IMG/VR virus record: IMGVR_UViG_3300021599_001462
Coordinates: 1-38,737 of that record
Source of the DNA: a virus
Reading direction: 5' to 3' (one strand)
DNA length: 38,737 bases
Part shown: one piece after another, positions 33,415 through 38,737 of the stretch
How positions within the stretch are numbered: position 1 is the stretch's first letter
Layout: every line of letters starts with the position of its first letter
Made by a program: the position numbers and the translations under genes
The notes under the pieces: generated by a model
Database searches by the model: none
What the model saw: only the letters and a program-made list of their open reading frames with translations
What the model was told of the DNA's origin: nothing

Positions 33415-36370
33415 TTTAGAACATTTTTTGGTATCTAATATATTACTTAACGAAGCTACTCGTATAGACCATGCAGAAGATTTGATATTCTGGGAAGGTT
33501 CTAAAGGAGCAATTCGTTCCATTAAAAGTTTCATTGAATTGGAAAAAGACGGATATAAAAATGTAACGATGAAATGGGACGGTTCTCCAGCAGTTGTGTT
33601 TGGAAGAAACGATGAAGGTAAATTTGTGCTAACCGATAAAAGTGGGTTTGTTGCTAAAGGTTATAACGGTAGACCAACATCACCAGAAGAATTGGAACAA
33701 ATGTTTTTAGGTAGAGGTAAAAGCGTAAAAACAGACGAATATAGATTGTTCGTTCAAAATATGAAAAGTACATTTTCTATATTTGAATCATCAGTTCCAA
33801 CTACATTTAGAGGTTATTTCAAAGGCGATTTACTATATTTTAGTACACCATTAATTGAAAATGGAAGATATGTTTTTAAACCAAATATCGTAACATATAC
33901 AGTAGATGTTAATTCTGAATTGGGAAGAAGAATTGCACAAAGCAAAGCTGCGGTTGTAGTACATAGAGAAGTAGACAACTTTGGAAATGAAACTGCGATT
34001 ACAAATTACAATGTATTTCAAGGTAAACAATTGTTAGTAATACCACCAATATCTGTAAATAATCCACCAGATGTAAATGAAAAACGATTAAAAGATATTG
34101 TACTTTATATTAATAAACATGCTAGAAACATAGATGATTTTATTAATCCATCTAAATTGGCAAGTATGAAGATGACCAATTTCCCAGATATATTATATAA
34201 ATATTTGAATAGTAAAGTTGATACTGGATTGGTAAATATTGGTGATGATTTTCTACAATGGATTAGTCAAAGTAATCTTACAGATGCGATGAAAAAGAAG
34301 ATTACTGATTATGTAAATAGTAATCGTGACGGATTTGATTCTTTATGGAAAGTTGTTGTAGAAATAATGTCGGTAAAAGATGAAATAATTAATCAAATTG
34401 ATAATCAAGGTAGTGAAATTAAATCATATATAGGCAATGAACCAGGAGGTGAAGGTTATGTATTCTCTCACCCAGAAGGTGACATTAAGTATGTTTCTCG
34501 TTCCAAATTCAGCGCAGCAAATAGAGCTGCACATAAACAACCAATTGATGAAGGTGGTTGGTTAAAACCAGAATTGACATCCAAAACAGTTTTGACACCA
34601 GATACAATAGAAAAATCAACTGAAAAGTTTAAAGATTTTTTAGGTGACTTGAATAAATTTTTGATTGACAAATCATTACCGGAAATTAAGGATTATCAAA
34701 TATTAGGTTCTGCTGGATATTACAAACAAGATCAACAAGATAAAAAAGAAGTAACTTACGGTGACATTGATGTAATGGTGGTAATACCAATTGAAAGTGC
34801 GGAAGAAAGTAGTGATAAAAAGAAAGAATACATTAAAAATGTAATTGAATTTATTGAAACAAGTGGTCAAAATTACATTGATATTGAAAGTGCCAAAAGA
34901 TCTGACGGCAAACAAATTGTAATTAAGATTGATGAAGATACTTGGGTACAATTAGATTTATTATATACTACAAAAATATATAAAGATTGGTTTGCAGCCA
35001 GATTTACACCTGAAAGAGGTATAAAAGGATTTACAATGGGTGGAATGTATTCTGCACTAGCAGAAGTTCTTAATATTAGAATTGGTGATACTGGCGTAAG
35101 AGCCAAATTCAAAGACGGTAAAATTGTATCACCAATGTTAAGAAAAGATGTTGTTGATAAGTTGATATCCAACAGTCCTTCCACATTTTTAAGAGATTTA
35201 TCTGACTTTTTAGCTGGTTTGTTTGGAAAGAAAATTACAACAATTGATCCAAACTTATCTGCACATAGTGGTGTAAATCCAAATGATGTAAAATTAAAAG
35301 ATTTAACTACTGGCGTTTTGGGTTTTGCAAAAACACTTGATGCAAATGGTATTCTTACAGATTTAGGATTTGATTACAAATCATTTATCAAAGCAATAAA
35401 AGATAAATATGCAGAAAAAATGATTGAACAGTATGCTAAAAAAGAAAAGAAAGCAACTACACCAGAAACTCAAGCATCTATTGATAAAATCAAAAAACAT
35501 GCTGATTTGGGAAACAAAATCGTCAATGATATATTAAAAGAATTATTGATTACAGAAGGAGGTAATGCAGTTGCTGCCAATAGTGATTTACCTAAAGAAC
35601 ATTTGGAATCTACCATAAATAATGGTTTGAAAATTTGGAATCTTGATAAATTAAAGTACGAAGTAATTGGTAACAAATCCAAACCAGTATTAGGAGATAT
35701 TGATGTTGCTGTATCTACTGATCAAATAAATGAATTATTAGGTATTAATTATGATTATGATAAAAAGACATTTTATGAAAAATTAAAACTGCATGTAGAA
35801 TCAAATGTTCCGTCAAATGTTCCAATACCATCTTTTAAAATAAATACTGGATTAGACCAACTACATTTGAATGTACCTATAATTGATGAAAATGGTAATC
35901 CAGTAAAATCTACTGAAACACCAAATGAAGATGGATATGTACAAATTGATTTGATGATAGGTGATTTAAATTTTATGGTTAAAGCTTTATCTGGAGCACC
36001 AGAATCAAAGTATAAGGCAGCACTAAGAAATATTCTATTAATGAATATTATGTCACATAGTTATGAACCTACCGAAGATCCAAATAAGATGAAGAGATAT
36101 CAAATGAATTGGAAAAAAGGTCTTCAAAGTGCAGATGTAGTAACAAATGAAAAGGGAAAACAAGAAAAACAAAATATAAAAACTGTTTATACCGACATGG
36201 ATGACGTTGCTGAATTTTTATTTGGCAAAAATGTAACATTTAATGATATTAACACTTTAGAAAAACTAATTAAATTAGTGAAAGGTAATACTTTTCGTTA
36301 TAAAAACAAAAGAACTGAAATCTTCGACGATTTCAAAAAGGAATTGGATAGATTAAAAGTAAAGTTATGA
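33398..36370 (+). CDS. Ligase-like and double nucleotidyltransferase multidomain protein
   Basis: A 990-residue protein. Residues about 20-380 look like a covalent nucleotidyltransferase (ligase-type) domain: motif I TMKWDGSPAVVFG (Lys59), motif III-like GYFKGDLLYF (about 139-148), motif IV-like EGYVF (352-356) and a motif V-like Lys in GDIKYVSRSKF (K364). Two pol-beta-type nucleotidyltransferase modules follow. The first has ILGSAGYY and GDIDVMV (455-461) with a partner Asp in VQLDLLY (D520). The second has GDIDVAV (766-772) with VQIDLMIGD (D851). The N-terminus, MIKLNNLEHFLVSNILLNE, resembles a head-targeting leader ending in an L-x-E cleavage motif. Target and nucleotide are unknown. It overlaps neighbours at both ends (17 and 4 bases). 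Confidence 0.72.
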   Translation: MIKLNNLEHFLVSNILLNEATRIDHAEDLIFWEGSKGAIRSIKSFIELEKDGYKNVTMKWDGSPAVVFGRNDEGKFVLTDKSGFVAKGYNGRPTSPEELEQMFLGRGKSVKTDEYRLFVQNMKSTFSIFESSVPTTFRGYFKGDLLYFSTPLIENGRYVFKPNIVTYTVDVNSELGRRIAQSKAAVVVHREVDNFGNETAITNYNVFQGKQLLVIPPISVNNPPDVNEKRLKDIVLYINKHARNIDDFINPSKLASMKMTNFPDILYKYLNSKVDTGLVNIGDDFLQWISQSNLTDAMKKKITDYVNSNRDGFDSLWKVVVEIMSVKDEIINQIDNQGSEIKSYIGNEPGGEGYVFSHPEGDIKYVSRSKFSAANRAAHKQPIDEGGWLKPELTSKTVLTPDTIEKSTEKFKDFLGDLNKFLIDKSLPEIKDYQILGSAGYYKQDQQDKKEVTYGDIDVMVVIPIESAEESSDKKKEYIKNVIEFIETSGQNYIDIESAKRSDGKQIVIKIDEDTWVQLDLLYTTKIYKDWFAARFTPERGIKGFTMGGMYSALAEVLNIRIGDTGVRAKFKDGKIVSPMLRKDVVDKLISNSPSTFLRDLSDFLAGLFGKKITTIDPNLSAHSGVNPNDVKLKDLTTGVLGFAKTLDANGILTDLGFDYKSFIKAIKDKYAEKMIEQYAKKEKKATTPETQASIDKIKKHADLGNKIVNDILKELLITEGGNAVAANSDLPKEHLESTINNGLKIWNLDKLKYEVIGNKSKPVLGDIDVAVSTDQINELLGINYDYDKKTFYEKLKLHVESNVPSNVPIPSFKINTGLDQLHLNVPIIDENGNPVKSTETPNEDGYVQIDLMIGDLNFMVKALSGAPESKYKAALRNILLMNIMSHSYEPTEDPNKMKRYQMNWKKGLQSADVVTNEKGKQEKQNIKTVYTDMDDVAEFLFGKNVTFNDINTLEKLIKLVKGNTFRYKNKRTEIFDDFKKELDRLKVKL

Positions 36371-37026
36371 AAAGAGCAACAGGAAAAAGCAATCTTGACA
36401 TAGTTAAAGATTATGTCGATGGTAACCGTCCATTTATTCAAGTTGGTTATGATCCTAACTTGAATAATAGTAAAAGAAAAGAAGGAGAAGAATGGGAAGA
36501 TGCACAAGGTAATAAATGGATGTGGAAAAACGGAACCAAAAGAAAAGTATCTAAACTTGGACAAATAAAGATTGATCAAAGATGTAGTATCTGTAATGCG
36601 GATATGAAATTTGGTAATTATCTTGATGATAGATTTTTTCCTAAAACAGGTAAATGTTATGATTGCACTATTTCATTCGACAGTAAGTTAAAATCATTAG
36701 GAGTATATGCTGATTATGAACGATATAAAATTTATAATAATATGCTTTCTGAAATGAAGGATTTCAAGAAAAATATTACTGATAGCATTGAATATCTAGA
36801 AAAAAATCCCGAAGAAAAGTTACAATTTTTTAATGATGACGGTAGTCAAGAATTCTGGACCGATGATACTACACAAATACAAAAAGTATTGTCTGATTTG
36901 AAAAATGATTTAAAAGATGTTGACGAAAATATTGCAAAAGCCAATGAAGAATTGCTCAAATTAAATTATAACCCAGAAATTGAGAAAAAAGCAAAACAAT
37001 TGGTGTTGGATAGATTAAATCAATGA
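36367..37026 (+). CDS. Zinc-ribbon and coiled-coil protein upstream of terminase
   Basis: A 219-residue protein. An N-terminal basic part (MKRATGKSNLDIVKDYVDGN) is followed by WEDAQGNKWMWKNGTKRKVS and a four-cysteine zinc ribbon: CSIC (about residues 76-79) and CYDC (about 98-101), 18 residues apart. Residues about 125-215 are helical and coiled-coil-like (VLSDLKNDLKDVDENIAKAN). It overlaps both the preceding and the following gene by four bases, so it is coupled to the large terminase. In T4 the gene at this place is the small terminase gp16. This protein has no evident similarity to it, so a small-terminase-like or packaging accessory role is only positional inference. Confidence 0.7.
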   Translation: MKRATGKSNLDIVKDYVDGNRPFIQVGYDPNLNNSKRKEGEEWEDAQGNKWMWKNGTKRKVSKLGQIKIDQRCSICNADMKFGNYLDDRFFPKTGKCYDCTISFDSKLKSLGVYADYERYKIYNNMLSEMKDFKKNITDSIEYLEKNPEEKLQFFNDDGSQEFWTDDTTQIQKVLSDLKNDLKDVDENIAKANEELLKLNYNPEIEKKAKQLVLDRLNQ

Positions 37027-37727
37027 GTACTCCTAAAACACTTAAAGAAGTAATTAAAGAAGAATACAAGAAATGTCTTGTAGATCCGATTTATTTCATG
37101 AAGAAGTATGTTAAAATTCAACATCCTATTCGTGGAACGGTAAACTTTGATTTGTATGAATTCCAAGAAAAGACTTTAACTGATTTAGTCGATCATGATT
37201 TTAATATTATATTAAAGTCTAGACAGATGGGTATTAGTACATTAACCGCAGCATATAGTTTGTGGTTAATGGTATTTCATAAGGATAAAAATGTTCTTTG
37301 TATTAGTATTAACCAAGAAACATCCAAGGAAATTGTTACCCGTGTTAGATTTGCTAATGATAATCTTCCTTCATGGTTAAAAGTAAAAGAACAAGAAGAT
37401 AATAGGTTAAGTTTAAGATTGACAAATGGTTCGCAGATTAAAGCCGTGTCATCCGCAGGTACATCTGGTCGTTCTTCTGCATTGTCATTGTTGATTATTG
37501 ACGAAGCAGCATTCATTGATAACATTGAAGAAATTTGGTTATCTGCTCAATATACATTAAGTACTGGTGGTAGAGCAATCATGTTAAGTACACCAAACGG
37601 TGTTGGTAATTTCTTTCATCAAACATGGATAAAAGCAGAGGCTAAGGAAAATAAATTCAATACGATTAGACTGCCTTGGCATTTACACCCAGAACGTGAT
37701 CAAACTTGGAGAGATAAACACCAATAG
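37023..37727 (+). CDS. 17: Large terminase gp17, ATPase domain (interrupted)
   Basis: A 234-residue frame with the packaging ATPase of T4-like terminases: the adenine-binding YEFQEKTL region, Walker A-type LKSRQMGISTLTA (about residues 65-77), Walker B LLIIDEAAFID (about 157-167) and the coupling motif MLSTPNGVGNFF (about 189-200). It ends at LPWHLHPERDQTWRDKHQ, where related terminases continue through roughly 40-60 further residues (typically AAQECDCDF) into the nuclease domain. The rest of the gene appears in another frame from 37721. As assembled it codes only the motor half. The family call is certain. Confidence 0.93.
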   Translation: MSTPKTLKEVIKEEYKKCLVDPIYFMKKYVKIQHPIRGTVNFDLYEFQEKTLTDLVDHDFNIILKSRQMGISTLTAAYSLWLMVFHKDKNVLCISINQETSKEIVTRVRFANDNLPSWLKVKEQEDNRLSLRLTNGSQIKAVSSAGTSGRSSALSLLIIDEAAFIDNIEEIWLSAQYTLSTGGRAIMLSTPNGVGNFFHQTWIKAEAKENKFNTIRLPWHLHPERDQTWRDKHQ

Positions 37728-38107
37728 AAATGAGAGGAATGGATCATGGATATTGGATATGGGAATATCCCGATTATAGTAGAAATTATATAGTTAGTGC
37801 GGATGTTGCTAGAGGTGACGGAGCGGATTATAGTGCATTTCAAGTTCTTGATGTAGAATCATTGACACAAGTTGCTGAATATAAAGGACAAATTGGCACT
37901 AAAGATTATGGCAATATGTTGGTAAGTGTAGCTACAGAATATAATAATGCTTTACTTATCGTTGAAAATGCAAATATTGGTTGGGCAGTTTTACAACAAA
38001 TAATAGATAGACAATATCCAAATACGTTCTATAGTAGTGCAGACCTACAATACGTTGATGTTGAAAGACAATTGACTAATAAAGTTAACAGAGATGAAAA
38101 GAATTAA
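37721..38107 (+). CDS. 17: Large terminase gp17, nuclease domain fragment
   Basis: The first ATG is at 37730, but homology begins slightly upstream (PIEMRGMDHGYWIW from 37721), so this is a fragment rather than a gene with its own start. It contains the RNase H-type nuclease start SADVARGDGADYSAFQVLD (first catalytic Asp) and LLIVENANIGW (second acid), then DLQYVDVERQLTNKVNRDE. It stops at 38107, exactly where related proteins continue for about 100 residues to the third catalytic Asp (YNDDLVMS region). That part is missing here. It is in a different frame from the ATPase half. It appears broken at both ends. Confidence 0.9.
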   Translation, partial: PIEMRGMDHGYWIWEYPDYSRNYIVSADVARGDGADYSAFQVLDVESLTQVAEYKGQIGTKDYGNMLVSVATEYNNALLIVENANIGWAVLQQIIDRQYPNTFYSSADLQYVDVERQLTNKVNRDEKN

Positions 38108-38271
38108 GACAACAAAGTATGGATTTAAATAGATCAATGTTGGGTGGGATTACCAGAATTGGAGGATCTCAAAATATTTATAAAGCGCAATCGGTGAGTA
38201 GCCAAGAAGCATGGCAAATGACAACAGGAAAAATTACAGATAAAAAAGAAAACCTAACTTGGTTATTGTAA
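38104..38271 (+). pseudogene. 17: Large terminase gp17, C-terminal tail fragment
   Basis: In a third frame the sequence LRQQSMDLNRSMLGG begins near 38104. An ATG at 38119 would give 50 residues ending KENLTWLL. T4-like terminases typically end with an LRxxGM-type helix followed by a flexible tail finishing in (R/T)WLL or similar, so this is best read as the native C-terminus detached by a second out-of-frame deletion. It is not a free-standing small gene. Confidence 0.75.
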
Positions 38272-38273
38272 CA

Positions 38274-38281
38274 TATTTATA
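38274..38281 (+). promoter_or_regulatory. TATTTATA box before portal gene
   Basis: Exact TATTTATA 11 bases before the ATG at 38293, in the short gap after the terminase tail. No SD sequence is present. Confidence 0.35.
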
Positions 38282-38292
38282 TATATAAAACT

Positions 38293-38737
38293 ATGGCAAA
38301 CGAAGAATTTCAAATTTTAAAACAAAGATCTTTATATTCAAAGTTAAAGAGACTTTTTTCTACCGATGCGGTAATTCGTAATATTGGTGGTAAGAAGTTA
38401 AAGGTGGTAGATACAGATGAAGTAATGTATGCTACAGACCGTAATACACTTAGAGATCGTTTTAATAGAATTAGAACATCTTCATATAATCAATATAGCA
38501 GAGACTTTACATTGAGTTATCAAGCTGCTCGTATTGAATTATTCCGTGATTATGATACAATGGACATGGACCCAATTATTAGTTCTGCATTGGATATTTA
38601 CGCAGATGAAAGTGTAACTAAGAATGAATTGGGTGAAATTCTTATTATTCATTCAAGTAATGATAACATTAAACAGATTCTTTATAATTTGTTTTATGAT
38701 ATTCTTAATATTGAATTTAATATGTGGAGTTGGACTA
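38293..38737 (+). CDS. 20: Portal vertex protein gp20 (3' truncated)
   Basis: The frame is open to the window end, giving the first 148 residues. It starts MANEEFQILKQRSLYSKLKR and contains YDTMDMDPIISSALDIYADE followed by TKNELGEILII. This is the conserved N-terminal wing pattern of T4-like portals (T4: [20 protein letters not shown]). The portal forms the dodecameric channel at one head vertex, through which the terminase pumps DNA. Its place right after the terminase gene supports the call. Confidence 0.9.
   Translation, partial: MANEEFQILKQRSLYSKLKRLFSTDAVIRNIGGKKLKVVDTDEVMYATDRNTLRDRFNRIRTSSYNQYSRDFTLSYQAARIELFRDYDTMDMDPIISSALDIYADESVTKNELGEILIIHSSNDNIKQILYNLFYDILNIEFNMWSWT

Noticed and set aside
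37700-38130. Group I intron or homing endonuclease insertion as the cause of the split terminase
   Set aside because: No extra sequence is present between the pieces; residues are missing rather than interrupted.
38119-38271. Independent 50-residue gene starting with ATG at 38119
   Set aside because: Residues before the ATG in the same frame (LRQQS) continue the terminase C-terminal helix, so it is a detached end of gp17 rather than a new gene.

Overview
The window is a contiguous piece of a large, very AT-rich tailed-phage genome of the T4-like contractile-tail (myovirus) type. Every convincing gene is on the + strand and closely packed, often with ATGA or TAATATG junctions. Landmark families fix the identity: baseplate spike (gp5-like), gp25, gp6 (baseplate J), tail sheath gp18, large terminase gp17, portal gp20, a gp55-like late sigma factor, T4-type primase, Mre11/Rad50 (gp47/gp46) and a RuvC-like resolvase. 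Most genes have no obvious Shine-Dalgarno sequence. Together with the Ser/Gly/Tyr-rich adhesin style, this weakly suggests a Bacteroidota-like or other host with little SD use, but the sequence cannot decide the host. No tRNA, IS, integrase or CRISPR array was seen.

Layout. 1-790: 3' part of a GlcNAc-type glycosyltransferase. 923-1405: Hsp20 chaperone with its own SD leader and a strong terminator. 1483-3006: a coiled-coil membrane protein and two small proteins. 3003-3923: probable late sigma factor. 3960-9826: baseplate block (gp5-like spike, two unknown proteins, gp25, gp6). 9882-21256: very large virion/adhesin block (DNRLRE-type protein, a 1408-residue protein with a LamG-like domain, small structural proteins, a beta-propeller protein carrying a dockerin-like pair). 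21280-26532: DNA-metabolism island (RuvC-like, DUF2786, primase, fused Mre11-Rad50) inserted among virion genes. 26561-29473: fibre-like protein with hexapeptide repeats. 29574-32561: tail sheath with SD leader and terminator. 32632-36370: a flavodoxin-fold protein, then a 990-residue protein combining a ligase-like KxDG module with two pol-beta-type nucleotidyltransferase modules. 36367-38271: zinc-ribbon protein and large terminase. 38293-end: portal, 5' part.

Two themes stand out. First, several essential genes are broken as given. The sheath lacks a block before its C-terminus, whose true end lies in another frame. The terminase is split into three pieces by two apparent out-of-frame deletions, one of which removes the region with the third nuclease aspartate. 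The Mre11-Rad50 fusion carries a one-base frameshift at an A-run. These are either assembly or sequencing errors or real defective variants, and reads would settle it. Second, the accessory protein architectures are unusual: the triple nucleotidyltransferase with a head-targeting-like N-terminus, the dockerin-like pair inserted in a propeller adhesin, and a recurring TATTTATA box a few bases ahead of start codons in a genome largely without SD sites.
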